Shown in pieces: positions 6,546-12,485 of a stretch of DNA of 18,038 bases; position 1 is the first letter of the stretch, and every line of letters begins with the position of its first letter. The stretch is from Phycisphaerae bacterium. Its GTDB lineage: Bacteria; Planctomycetota; Phycisphaerae; SM23-33. A program made the position numbers and the translations under genes. Below the pieces are notes generated by a model, which was not told where the DNA came from, did no database searches, and was given only the letters and a program-made list of their open reading frames with translations. The stretch covers positions 1-18,038 of the forward strand of contig JALHTV010000146.1 of the NCBI GenBank assembly GCA_022866005.1, read 5' to 3'.

Positions 6546-7175
6546 TCAAGAGCCTTCCGCAGTACGAATGATCTCCTGGAAAGCGCCGCGGATTTGCTCG
6601 TTCAGGTGGGAGACGCTGGAACTGTTAGCAATAGAATAATGACATCGACGGCGTTTTTTGTCCAGTGAAATCTGCGATTTTTCCCGCACGCGCCAGGCAG
6701 CTTCGCTCCAACCGCGTGCAGCCGTCGCCCGCCGGACGCGGCTGGCCTCGTCGGCCTCGATGAACACCAGGTGTGTGCACAGCCTGTCCCACCCGGCCTC
6801 CAGCAGCACGGCCGCATCGACCACCACCGCCGCTACGGCCGGGTCAGCCTGGGCGCGGTCGATCGCCTGGGCGATCCGGCGGCGGATGAGCGGGTGCAGG
6901 ATGGCGTTCATCGCCTCCAGCTCGCGAGCGTCGGCAAAGACGATCCCGCCCAGCCGGGCGCGGTCTACCGCCCCGTCCGGCCGAAAGATGCCCTCGCCCC
7001 AGCGGTCTCGCAGGCGGCGGCGGACCGCCGGCTCGGCCAGGAGCTGATGGCCGATGGTGTCCCCGTCGATGACCGCGCAGCCTAGACGGGCGAGCTCTCC
7101 CGCCGCGGTGCTCTTGCCGGCCCCGATCCCGCCGACCAGACCGATCACAGGTTTGCCTTTGCCGCCAGCGCTCAT
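6546..7175 (-). CDS. coaE: Dephospho-CoA kinase
   Basis: CoaE catalyses the last step of coenzyme A synthesis, ATP-dependent phosphorylation of the ribose 3'-hydroxyl of dephospho-CoA. The 209-aa length fits the family. Residues 11-23 hold the P-loop (GGIGAGKST, K21), followed by DGDTIGHQLL in the substrate-binding region and the LHPLIRR motif near residue 93. VVVDAAVLLEAG near 118-127 is the usual P-LLFE-type segment. I chose the ATG at 7175 because it places the P-loop normally; the open extension to 7394 is unlike coding sequence. The 3' part (about 6610-6690) is clearly AT-richer than the rest and has a run of six T on the plus strand. It still reads through as KKRRR then SIANSSS, matching the usual C-terminal pattern with some lost consensus residues. 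The gene is divergent from the phosphoesterase gene. Confidence 0.93.
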   Translation of the reverse strand: MSAGGKGKPVIGLVGGIGAGKSTAAGELARLGCAVIDGDTIGHQLLAEPAVRRRLRDRWGEGIFRPDGAVDRARLGGIVFADARELEAMNAILHPLIRRRIAQAIDRAQADPAVAAVVVDAAVLLEAGWDRLCTHLVFIEADEASRVRRATAARGWSEAAWRVREKSQISLDKKRRRCHYSIANSSSVSHLNEQIRGAFQEIIRTAEGS

Positions 7176-7266
7176 GGGCGGGCGGATTGTCCCACGCCGC
7201 GTAGAGCTGTTCAAGCCAAGGCTGTCCCCTGCCCGATGGCATACATAGTAGGTCGTGCACGTGAGT

Positions 7267-7328
7267 GGGTGGGTCGGGCAGGCCAGGGGGACCGGCCGGC
7301 CGCAGTAACGATGGCCGGTCCTTGCCTG
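7267..7328. other. Long imperfect hairpin with overlapping G-quadruplex motif in the coaE/phosphoesterase intergenic region
   Basis: GGACCGGCC (7289-7297) pairs perfectly with GGCCGGTCC (7313-7321). The stem continues through two G-U pairs, and CAGGC (7279-7283) pairs with GCCTG (7324-7328) beyond a 3-base bulge. The left arm overlaps four G-runs (7267-7269, 7271-7273, 7276-7278, 7286-7290) separated by 1, 2 and 7 bases, which satisfies the usual G-quadruplex pattern. It lies between divergent genes about 68 bases upstream of a TATAAT box. The function is unknown; GC-rich DNA raises the chance background. Confidence 0.5.
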
Positions 7329-7395
7329 GGACCTGTCAGGAGTCCGCCGGTTGCAGACGGGGAAAAAGTCTGCTGTGGGCGGGGGCCTGGGCATG

Positions 7396-7401
7396 TATAA
7401 T
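7396..7401 (+). promoter_or_regulatory. -10 box of the metallophosphoesterase gene
   Basis: TATAAT is a perfect -10 consensus, preceded by TG as in extended -10 promoters but without the one-base gap. Transcription would start near 7408 and give a leader of about 44 bases. No convincing -35 lies 16-18 bases upstream. Confidence 0.5.
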
Positions 7402-7451
7402 GTCCCGGTCTTTCGCCGTAACGGCCCGCGGTTCGGGCCGGAAGGATGGTC

Positions 7452-8348
7452 ATGAACGAGGTGCTCTTACCGCCCCCGGCGCAGCGCTGGCCGAGTAAGG
7501 CGTTCTTCAAGAAGCTGATCTGGGCGGCAGCCAATTCCTGTGCGTTGGGCGGGCTGTACGTCTGGAGTCTGGAGAAGCACTGGCTGCGGATCGAGCGGCG
7601 GCCGATGGCGCTGCCCGACCTGGGCGCGGGCTTCTGCGGGGCGAAGCTCGCCCACGTCTCGGACCTGCACTGCTCGCCCATCGTCCGCCAGCGCTACCTG
7701 CGTCAGTGCGTCGAGGCCATCAACGCCGAGGGGGCCGACTTCGTCGCGATCACCGGCGACTTCGTCACCGGGCCGCGGTCCTACGCCCGCCGCATCGCGG
7801 GCATCCTGGCGGGCCTGACGCCCAAGGTGGCCGTGCTCGCCTGCCTGGGCAACCACGACTATGGCATCTTCCACCCCCACGGGCGCGGCGGCACACGCGA
7901 ACTGGCCGAGACGCTCTGCCATGAGCTGGGCCACGCGGACATCTTCGTGATGATGAACGAGCGGCGGGTGTTCGAGCACGGCGGGGCCAGCCTGCAATTC
8001 GTCGGCGTGGAAGACTACTGGACGCCGGGCTACGATCCGAAGCTCGCCTTCGACATGGCCCATCCGCACCTGCCGACCATCGCCCTGTGCCACAACCCCG
8101 ACGCGGCGCTGGAGCTGGCCCGCCACGGAGCCGATTGGGTCCTGGCGGGGCACACGCACGGCACCGCGGCCTCCAGCCGCCGGCTGAGCGGGCTGTTCAT
8201 GCCGACCGTCCACAAGCACTTCACCGCCGGGCAGTATCCCCTGGGCGACGGTAAATACCTCTACGTCAACCGCGGCCTGAGCTACGCCCGGCGCCGCCAC
8301 CTTAACGCCCGGCCGGAGATCACGATCTTCACCCTCACGCGGGCCTAG
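7452..8348 (+). CDS. Membrane-anchored metallophosphoesterase
   Basis: This is a 298-aa calcineurin-like metallophosphoesterase with the full metal-binding set: D71 and H73 (SDLH), D103 (GDF), N134-H135 (GNHD), H214 (CHNPD) and the GHTHG box at 233-237. A hydrophobic segment at about 22-41 before the catalytic domain suggests an N-terminal membrane anchor, as in YkuE-type phosphodiesterases and the LpxG-type UDP-2,3-diacylglucosamine hydrolases; which substrate applies cannot be decided. I preferred the ATG at 7452 over the one at 7446 because GGAAGG then lies 6 bases upstream. A perfect TATAAT at 7396 provides a likely promoter. The gene is divergent from coaE and is followed 9 bases after its stop by the first REP hairpin, which could also affect its mRNA 3' end. 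Confidence 0.9.
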   Translation: MNEVLLPPPAQRWPSKAFFKKLIWAAANSCALGGLYVWSLEKHWLRIERRPMALPDLGAGFCGAKLAHVSDLHCSPIVRQRYLRQCVEAINAEGADFVAITGDFVTGPRSYARRIAGILAGLTPKVAVLACLGNHDYGIFHPHGRGGTRELAETLCHELGHADIFVMMNERRVFEHGGASLQFVGVEDYWTPGYDPKLAFDMAHPHLPTIALCHNPDAALELARHGADWVLAGHTHGTAASSRRLSGLFMPTVHKHFTAGQYPLGDGKYLYVNRGLSYARRRHLNARPEITIFTLTRA

Positions 8349-8355
8349 GTCTGGT

Positions 8356-8384
8356 GAAGCCCCCACCGTAAGGTAGGGGGCTCA
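8356..8384 (+). repeat. REP hairpin 1
   Basis: GAAG foot, then AGCCCCCACC (8358-8367), loop GTAA, and GGT-A-GGGGGCT (8372-8382) with one bulged A. The right side ends CTCAC instead of the ATGGTG seen in the other copies, so this is the most diverged one. It shares the 14 bases GAAGCCCCCACCGT exactly with REP2 and REP4. Confidence 0.7.
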
Positions 8385-8444
8385 CTTCCTACGGAACGGC
8401 ATCTCCGTGGTCACGCACCGGGCTTTCGCACCCGGCGCAACCGG

Positions 8445-8476
8445 GAAGCCCCCACCGTCAGGTGGGGGATGGTGTG
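8445..8476 (+). repeat. REP hairpin 2
   Basis: CCCCCACC (8449-8456) pairs perfectly with GGTGGGGG (8461-8468) around loop GTCA. The flanks are GGGAAG on the left and ATGGTGT on the right. It sits 13 bases beyond the transposase stop codon. A further short stem (CCGGG 8418-8422 with CCCGG 8431-8435) lies between REP1 and REP2. Confidence 0.8.
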
Positions 8477-8488
8477 AAACGTCGGCGA

Positions 8489-8971
8489 TCACAGACCCTT
8501 CATCCATGAGGCCTTCTGCCCCTGTACATACCGGATTGCCGCATGTAGCGACTTCTCGTTGTGTAGGAGGCGCTTACTGCCCCGGCGCGTCCACCAGTCT
8601 CGACGCTCAGGAACGTGTGCGTTCATCGCCCTGGAAGCGTAGGCCTTCAAGGTCCCCATGACTCTTCCTGGGGTGTGGCCGCGGGCCGATACAACGAGAT
8701 GAACATGGTTGCTCCTCACGGCCATGGCATGAACCGTCCAACCCCGGAATGAGCATGCCTCTGCCATGGCCGATCTGGCGAGTTGGCGCAATTGGCTGTC
8801 CATGCGTACTACTCCATCCTTCAGGAGTGCCCGGGCCTTGGCCTCCAGCGATGGATTGGGTGGATCGAGAACGTCCCCATGAGTGCGGTGTCGGTTGACC
8901 CAACCCCGGGAGTCACCAGGCAGCCATGCCCCGTAGGTCGTCCAGGTGAGGAAGTACGCCAGTGTGGCCAT
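8489..8971 (-). CDS. REP-associated tyrosine transposase (RAYT, Y1 HUH family)
   Basis: This is a 160-aa single-strand HUH transposase of the IS200-like Y1 family. The metal-binding HUH motif is H89-V90-H91 within SNHVHLVV, and the likely nucleophile is Y148 in IRYVQG. The N-terminus (YFLTWTTYG-WLPGD) is typical of RAYT proteins, which nick and join REP hairpins in single-stranded DNA and are thought to spread them. The ATG at 8971 is supported by AGGAG 9 bases upstream. The frame stays open far upstream into antisense of nrdJ, but that part is a shadow. The motifs are intact and there is no internal stop, so the protein may be active. REP hairpins lie on both sides, the nearest two inverted relative to each other. 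Confidence 0.92.
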   Translation of the reverse strand: MATLAYFLTWTTYGAWLPGDSRGWVNRHRTHGDVLDPPNPSLEAKARALLKDGVVRMDSQLRQLARSAMAEACSFRGWTVHAMAVRSNHVHLVVSARGHTPGRVMGTLKAYASRAMNAHVPERRDWWTRRGSKRLLHNEKSLHAAIRYVQGQKASWMKGL

Positions 8972-9018
8972 ACGGTTCGTCTCCTGGCCGGCGCGTCTGT
9001 ACCAGAAGATGGGATCAT

Positions 9019-9051
9019 ACACCATCCCCGCACTGACGTGCGGGGCTTTCC
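9019..9051 (-). repeat. REP hairpin 3 (inverted)
   Basis: CCCCGCAC (9026-9033) pairs perfectly with GTGCGGGG (9038-9045) around TGAC. Read on the minus strand it gives foot GGAAAG, loop GTCA and right flank ATGGTGT, identical to REP2 in loop and right flank. The stem differs from REP2 by paired changes. It lies 47 bases upstream of the transposase start. Confidence 0.8.
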
Positions 9052-9092
9052 ACTCTGCGCCGACTCCACGTGATGCAGGGTCGCGGCGCGGC

Positions 9093-9123
9093 GAAGCCCC
9101 CACCGTCCAGTGGGGGATGGTGA
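9093..9123 (+). repeat. REP hairpin 4
   Basis: CCCCCAC (9097-9103) pairs with GTGGGGG (9110-9116) around CGTCCA, with foot GAAG and right flank ATGGTGA. It ends 17 bases before the TATACT box of nrdJ, so its right foot falls where the -35 element would be. Confidence 0.75.
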
Positions 9124-9140
9124 GGCGGGGTGGCGGGGCG

Positions 9141-9146
9141 TATACT
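9141..9146 (+). promoter_or_regulatory. -10-like box of nrdJ
   Basis: TATACT matches the -10 consensus at 5 of 6 positions. The ATG at 9167 lies 20 bases further on, so the leader would be about 14 bases and would still include GGGAG. The hexamer 17 bases upstream is TGGTGA (3 of 6), which is the REP4 foot. There is no room for a cobalamin or NrdR-type leader downstream of this box. Confidence 0.45.
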
Positions 9147-9166
9147 TTCTTCGGGAGAGCACCTCG

Positions 9167-11059
9167 ATGGCCGAGCAACCGCTCACCGAGCCGGTCCTCA
9201 CCGACAACGCCCTGCGGACGCTGCGGGCGCGGTACCTGGTGCGGGATGCGGAGGGCAACATCCAGGAGACGCCGGGGGAGCTTTTTGCCCGCGTGGCCCG
9301 CCACGTGGCCGCTGCCGAGCGGCGCTACGGCGGCGAGGCGGCAGCGGGCCAGATGGCCGAGCGATTCCGAGCGGTCATGGTGGCGGGTGAGTTCCTGCCC
9401 AACAGCCCCACTCTGATGAACGCCGGCAGGCGGCTGGGGATGCTCAGCGCCTGCTTCGTCCTGCCGATCCACGACAGCGTGGAGGACATCTTTGAGGCGG
9501 TCAAGCAGGCGGCCATCGTCCAGAAGGCCGGCGGCGGCACCGGGTTCTCCTTCGACCGCCTGCGCCCCACCGGCGACATGGTCGCCAGCTCCGGCGGCCG
9601 GACCAGCGGACCGATCAGCTTCTGGCGGGTCTTCTGCCAGGCGACCCGGGCCATCCAGCAGGGGGCCTTCCGCCGCGGGGCCAACATGGGCATGATGTCC
9701 ATCCACCACCCCGACATCCTGAAGTTCATCACGGCCAAGGACTCGCCCGAGGAGTTCGAGAACTTCAATATCTCCGTGAAGATCGATGATGCCTTCATGG
9801 CCCAGCTCCGCCGCGATGGTTCCATCCCGCACGTGGTGGTCAATCCCCGCACCGGGCGGGAGTACCACCTGCCCCGCAGCCTGGACATCGCCCGCTACAG
9901 CCTGGACGACCTGCTGCTGGCAGGCCAGGGCGCAGCCGGCGATGTCTATGACTGCCGCAGCGTGTGGGAGAGGATCGTCTCCGGGGCCTGGGCCACCGGC
10001 GAGCCGGGGGTGTGCTTCATCGACCGCGTCAACGCCGATAACCCCACCCCAGCCTTAGGGGCCATCGAGGCGACCAATCCCTGCGGCGAGCAGCCGCTGC
10101 TGAACTACGAGGCCTGCAACCTCGGCTCGATCGACCTGTCCAAGTACGTCGCCGACGGCGCGCTGGACGAGCAGCGCTTCCGGGAGATGATCCGCCTGGC
10201 CGTGCGGTTCCTGGACGACGTGATCGACGTCAACGACTACGTCTTCCCGCAGATCACCGAGATCTGTCACGGCAACCGCAAGATCGGCCTGGGGGTCATG
10301 GGCCTGGCCGACGCCATGTTCCTGCTGGGCATCAAGTACGACAGCGACGCTGGAATCGCCTTCGGCCGCCGCGTGGCCGAGGTGCTCACGCAAGAGGCCT
10401 TCGACGCCAGTACCGCCCTCGCTGAGGAGCGCGGCTGCTTCCCCAATTGGCCGGAGAGCACCTGGGCTGCCCGCGGCAGGAAGATGCGCAACGCCGCCGT
10501 CACTACCATCGCCCCCACGGGCACGCTGAGCATCCTGGCCGGGTGCAGCGGCGGGATCGAGCCGGTGTTCGCCCTGGCCTTCCACCGCCGCGTCCTGGAC
10601 CAGGAGATGCTGGAGACCAGCGCCCCGTTCAAGCGATGGGCGCAGCAGCGGGGGTTCTGGAGCGACCAGCTCGCCACCCGTCTGGCCGGCGGGGAGCAGC
10701 TCTCCGACATCGCCGGCATCGACGAGCAGACGCGGGCCCTGTTCGTCACGGCCCATCAGGTGGCACCCGTTTGGCACGTGCGGATGCAGGCGGCCTTCCA
10801 GGACTTTATTGACGGGGCGATCGCCAAGACCATCAACCTGCCAGCCGCCGCCTCCACCGCGGATGTGGAAAAGGTCTATCAACTCGCCTACGACTTGCGG
10901 TGCAAGGGCGTGACGGTCTACCGCGACCTCTGCCGCGCGGGCCAGCCCATGGCCACCGGGCCGGAGGCACAGACCTGCCCGCGGTGCCACGCGCCCATGG
11001 ACGACATCGCCGGCTGCTCCCGCTGCCCGCGCTGCGGCAGCCCCCTCTGCGCCGTCTAG
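9167..11059 (+). CDS. nrdJ: Adenosylcobalamin-dependent (class II) ribonucleoside-diphosphate reductase
   Basis: NrdJ makes deoxyribonucleotides using a thiyl radical generated from coenzyme B12, independently of oxygen. The 630-aa product has the active-site signature NPCGE (N304, thiyl C306, E308). Its redox cysteine pair is C96 (LSACF) and C317 (ACNLGS), the latter 11 residues after C306 as in the family. PTGT near 450-453 belongs to the substrate phosphate site. The C-terminus carries a cysteine-rich zinc-ribbon-like tail (CPRC at 604-607, then CSRCPRC and a final Cys) that re-reduces the active site. There is no N-terminal ATP-cone, so this is the short form without the usual overall activity control. 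The ATG at 9167 is preceded by GGGAG at 9 bases. It stands alone: a REP element lies upstream and a terminator-like hairpin follows. It implies that the cell makes or imports B12. Confidence 0.96.
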   Translation: MAEQPLTEPVLTDNALRTLRARYLVRDAEGNIQETPGELFARVARHVAAAERRYGGEAAAGQMAERFRAVMVAGEFLPNSPTLMNAGRRLGMLSACFVLPIHDSVEDIFEAVKQAAIVQKAGGGTGFSFDRLRPTGDMVASSGGRTSGPISFWRVFCQATRAIQQGAFRRGANMGMMSIHHPDILKFITAKDSPEEFENFNISVKIDDAFMAQLRRDGSIPHVVVNPRTGREYHLPRSLDIARYSLDDLLLAGQGAAGDVYDCRSVWERIVSGAWATGEPGVCFIDRVNADNPTPALGAIEATNPCGEQPLLNYEACNLGSIDLSKYVADGALDEQRFREMIRLAVRFLDDVIDVNDYVFPQITEICHGNRKIGLGVMGLADAMFLLGIKYDSDAGIAFGRRVAEVLTQEAFDASTALAEERGCFPNWPESTWAARGRKMRNAAVTTIAPTGTLSILAGCSGGIEPVFALAFHRRVLDQEMLETSAPFKRWAQQRGFWSDQLATRLAGGEQLSDIAGIDEQTRALFVTAHQVAPVWHVRMQAAFQDFIDGAIAKTINLPAAASTADVEKVYQLAYDLRCKGVTVYRDLCRAGQPMATGPEAQTCPRCHAPMDDIAGCSRCPRCGSPLCAV

Positions 11060-11079
11060 ATCGCCCCCTTAGCCTACCT

Positions 11080-11113
11080 GCCGGGTGCGCGGGCCCCATT
11101 CTCGCCACCCGGC
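11080..11113 (+). terminator. Terminator-like hairpin after nrdJ
   Basis: GCCGGGTG (11080-11087) pairs perfectly with CACCCGGC (11106-11113) around an 18-base loop, 20 bases after the nrdJ stop. TCTTCC follows, a poor U-tract, so termination may be weak or may rely on Rho. Confidence 0.45.
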
Positions 11114-11247
11114 TCTTCCAGGCAAACCCGTGCGGGAGCCCCGAATCCTCAGATGCGCAGGTGCGGTAATGGGGAAATAACATAAGGAGAACGTTACCTC
11201 GTAACCGCTGTTTTCAGGGGATTTCATGCCAATCCGCGGGTTCTCAC
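11114..11247. other. Intergenic stretch without a recognised gene
   Basis: I see no gene here. GGTAA (11165-11169) can pair with TTACC (11194-11198), which is weak. The stretch is less GC-rich than its surroundings, especially around 11165-11225. Confidence 0.4.
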
Positions 11248-11275
11248 TTGACATTCCGGGGGTGGGCGGTAAGCT
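11248..11275 (+). promoter_or_regulatory. Promoter-like sequence upstream of the PEP-CTERM gene
   Basis: TTGACA (11248-11253) is a perfect -35 hexamer. Sixteen bases later stands TAAGCT (11270-11275), only 3 of 6 to the -10 consensus; TAGTAT at 11284 is a better hexamer but too far away. Transcription starting near 11282 would give a leader of about 195 bases. Confidence 0.45.
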
Positions 11276-11291
11276 GATTTCTGTAGTATTG

Positions 11292-11394
11292 TCCGCTGGA
11301 GAGAGCAGCGGATAGGAGACAAGCTGGGCCTTGAGCCAGCCGAGGTTAGCACAAGGGGCAGGGCGAGACTCGCTCGCCCGCATCCTCCTGCCTC
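11292..11394 (+). promoter_or_regulatory. Candidate structured 5' leader of the PEP-CTERM gene
   Basis: Three hairpins follow each other in the predicted leader. H1: TCCGCTG (11292-11298) with CAGCGGA (11306-11312), loop GAGAGAG. H2: GCTGG (11323-11327) with CCAGC (11336-11340). H3: GGGCGAG (11361-11367) with CTCGCCC (11373-11379), extended by GGCA (11357-11360) with TGCC (11389-11392). AGGAG (11314-11318) between H1 and H2 could also pair with CTCCT (11385-11389) inside H3, giving an alternative fold. It matches no riboswitch class I can recognise. Confidence 0.4.
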
Positions 11395-11476
11395 AGGCCG
11401 CCCGGCGAAGTTGCCCGGCTCGCTTCTGCGCTAGTAGCACCAAGAGGGCAGTAATCGTTCAAGGGAGCGGACGACC

Positions 11477-12160
11477 GTGGGCAAAAGGTGCGCATTGAAT
11501 CCGGGATCAGCACGTCGCCTTCTCTTATGTGCATTGGGGACCGTATATGTATCAGCGCTTGCGGCAAACACCGCGACGGGGGGAGTCATTACATTTGGCG
11601 CATACATGGAGTACAATGGTGGGGTTCCACCGGTGGGGCCCACGCCCTGGCTGACAGCGCAGTTTGACGACCACGACACTCCCGGTTCCGTTACACTGAC
11701 CCTGACGGGTACCAATCTGTCGGGAACGGAGTTCCTCCGGAGCGGGTATTTCAATCTCGACCCCGCGCTGAACCCAGGCAACCTAACCTTCTCGACTCCG
11801 ACGCAGACAGGCATGTTCGACACCCCGACGATCAGCCTGGGGAGCAACGCCTTCAAGGCCGACGGGGACGGCTTCTTTGACATCTTGCTTGAATTCTCGA
11901 CCAGTGACGGCCCCGAGAAGCGATTCACTTCTGGGGACTCGGTGTCCTACGCGGTGGGGGGGATTGCTGGGCTGACGGCGAGCGCGTTCAACTTCATAAG
12001 TGCCCCTGACGGCGCCGGAAGGGGCCTCTACCCGACGGCCGCTCATGTTCAGAACACCGGTGTGGAAGGTACGGGAAGCGCGTGGGTAACCGTCCCCGAG
12101 CCGGGCACCCTGTCCCTCCTCGCCCTGGGCGGTCTAGCATTGATTCGGCGGGGGAAATAG
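11477..12160 (+). CDS. Secreted PEP-CTERM sorting-domain protein
   Basis: This is a 227-aa exported protein of unknown function. The N-terminus has basic residues (RR at 13-14), a hydrophobic core (LLLCALGTVYVSALA) and a likely signal-peptidase site near ANTATG. The C-terminus has the full sorting signal: VPEPGT, a hydrophobic helix (LSLLALGGLALI) and the basic tail RRGK. In this system an exosortase removes the tail and releases or attaches the protein at the surface or in exopolymer; no exosortase gene lies in this window. The middle part is rich in Gly, Thr, Ser and Asp and looks beta-rich. The GTG at 11477 is chosen because GGGAG lies 9 bases upstream. A long structured leader precedes the gene and a strong terminator follows. 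It is single-gene and less GC-biased than its neighbours. Confidence 0.88.
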   Translation: MGKRCALNPGSARRLLLCALGTVYVSALAANTATGGVITFGAYMEYNGGVPPVGPTPWLTAQFDDHDTPGSVTLTLTGTNLSGTEFLRSGYFNLDPALNPGNLTFSTPTQTGMFDTPTISLGSNAFKADGDGFFDILLEFSTSDGPEKRFTSGDSVSYAVGGIAGLTASAFNFISAPDGAGRGLYPTAAHVQNTGVEGTGSAWVTVPEPGTLSLLALGGLALIRRGK

Positions 12161-12186
12161 TCACTGGTCAGAACCGTTCCGCTTGA

Positions 12187-12221
12187 GACGGGCGGGCCTC
12201 CGGGCCCGCTTGTCTTCTTTG
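12187..12221 (+). terminator. Intrinsic terminator of the PEP-CTERM gene
   Basis: A 12-bp stem (12187-12198 with 12203-12214, including two G-U pairs) is closed by the stable UNCG-type tetraloop TCCG and followed by TTCTTTG. It lies 26 bases after the PEP-CTERM stop. It is the best intrinsic terminator in the window. Its stem could also act on transcripts arriving from the convergent minus-strand cluster. Confidence 0.8.
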
Positions 12222-12232
12222 CCGCAGTTGGC

Positions 12233-12251
12233 GCTCGGGCGATTGCCGAGC
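12233..12251 (-). terminator. Hairpin after the Tat-like small gene
   Basis: GCTCGG (12233-12238) pairs with CCGAGC (12246-12251) around 7 bases, 5 bases beyond the stop of the minus-strand small gene. No U-tract follows directly. It may mark the 3' end of the cell-wall sugar cluster together with the neighbouring PEP-CTERM terminator. Confidence 0.35.
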
Positions 12252-12256
12252 CCTGG

Positions 12257-12466
12257 TCAGGGGCCTTTGGCCAGGATGGTCTTGGCCAGGTTCAGGCCCA
12301 GTTGGCGGCAGTCGTCCAGGTCCTTGTCGGTGGGGCTACAGTGGGCCTCGACGACGGGCGAGATGAGGTCCCACTTGGAGCCGCGGGCGAACTCCTCCAG
12401 CGCCGCCACGGCTGCGGCGCCAGCGAGTTTGAACAGGTCGCGTCGTCTCAGCGTGTCGGGTTTCAT
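12257..12466 (-). CDS. Small (69 aa) protein with Tat-like N-terminus, unknown function
   Basis: I do not recognise this protein. The N-terminus reads LRRRDLFKLAGAAAVAAL, a twin-arginine type motif followed by a short hydrophobic stretch, as in Tat signal peptides. No A-x-A cleavage site follows; the sequence continues as EEFARG and a hydrophilic tail with two cysteines (C43, C53). AAGGAG 7 bases before the ATG at 12466 strongly supports translation. It is the last gene of the minus-strand cluster, 106 bases after the GH20 gene, and that gap holds a potential three-way RNA junction. It may be a genuine small exported or membrane-associated protein, or the leftover signal part of a longer protein that lost its body; no frameshifted continuation is visible before the terminators. 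Confidence 0.6.
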   Translation of the reverse strand: MKPDTLRRRDLFKLAGAAAVAALEEFARGSKWDLISPVVEAHCSPTDKDLDDCRQLGLNLAKTILAKGP

Positions 12467-12485
12467 GTCAGGCTCCTTGTGCAGT

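Larger units (their letters stand above)
8356..9123. mobile_element. RAYT transposase gene with its four REP hairpins
   Basis: The block contains one Y1 transposase gene on the minus strand and four related palindromes with the foot GAAG before the stem. REP1, REP2 and REP4 point along the plus strand; REP3 points the other way. REP2 and REP3 therefore form an inverted pair immediately flanking the gene, the classic arrangement of a RAYT with its own REPs. No target-site duplication was recognised, as expected for HUH enzymes. It fills the whole gap between the phosphoesterase gene and nrdJ. Confidence 0.75.

Noticed and set aside
6636..6668. Possible pair of compensating frameshifts in coaE, because the other frame reads KNAVDVII, resembling the family's AD-VI motif
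   Set aside because: The main frame aligns without gaps to the usual pattern (KKRRR then two residues, Y, then IANSSS in place of IDNSGS), so no frameshift is needed.
8356..9123. CRISPR array or terminal repeats of a DDE-type IS
   Set aside because: Repeats are hairpins in mixed orientation with irregular spacing, and the enzyme is an HUH transposase, so REP elements explain them better.
9124..9166. Cobalamin riboswitch controlling nrdJ
   Set aside because: Only about 40 bases separate REP4 from the start codon, too short for the B12 box and its core, and no B12-box-like sequence is seen.
8489..9868. A 459-codon open frame on the minus strand that includes the transposase
   Set aside because: The part above 8971 is antisense to nrdJ and is low-complexity shadow coding; the ATG at 8971 has a good ribosome-binding site and starts the conserved domain.
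11226..11315. A 29-aa ORF with AGGGG upstream before the PEP-CTERM gene
   Set aside because: It contains the TTGACA promoter element and runs into hairpin H1; length and signals do not exceed chance expectation.
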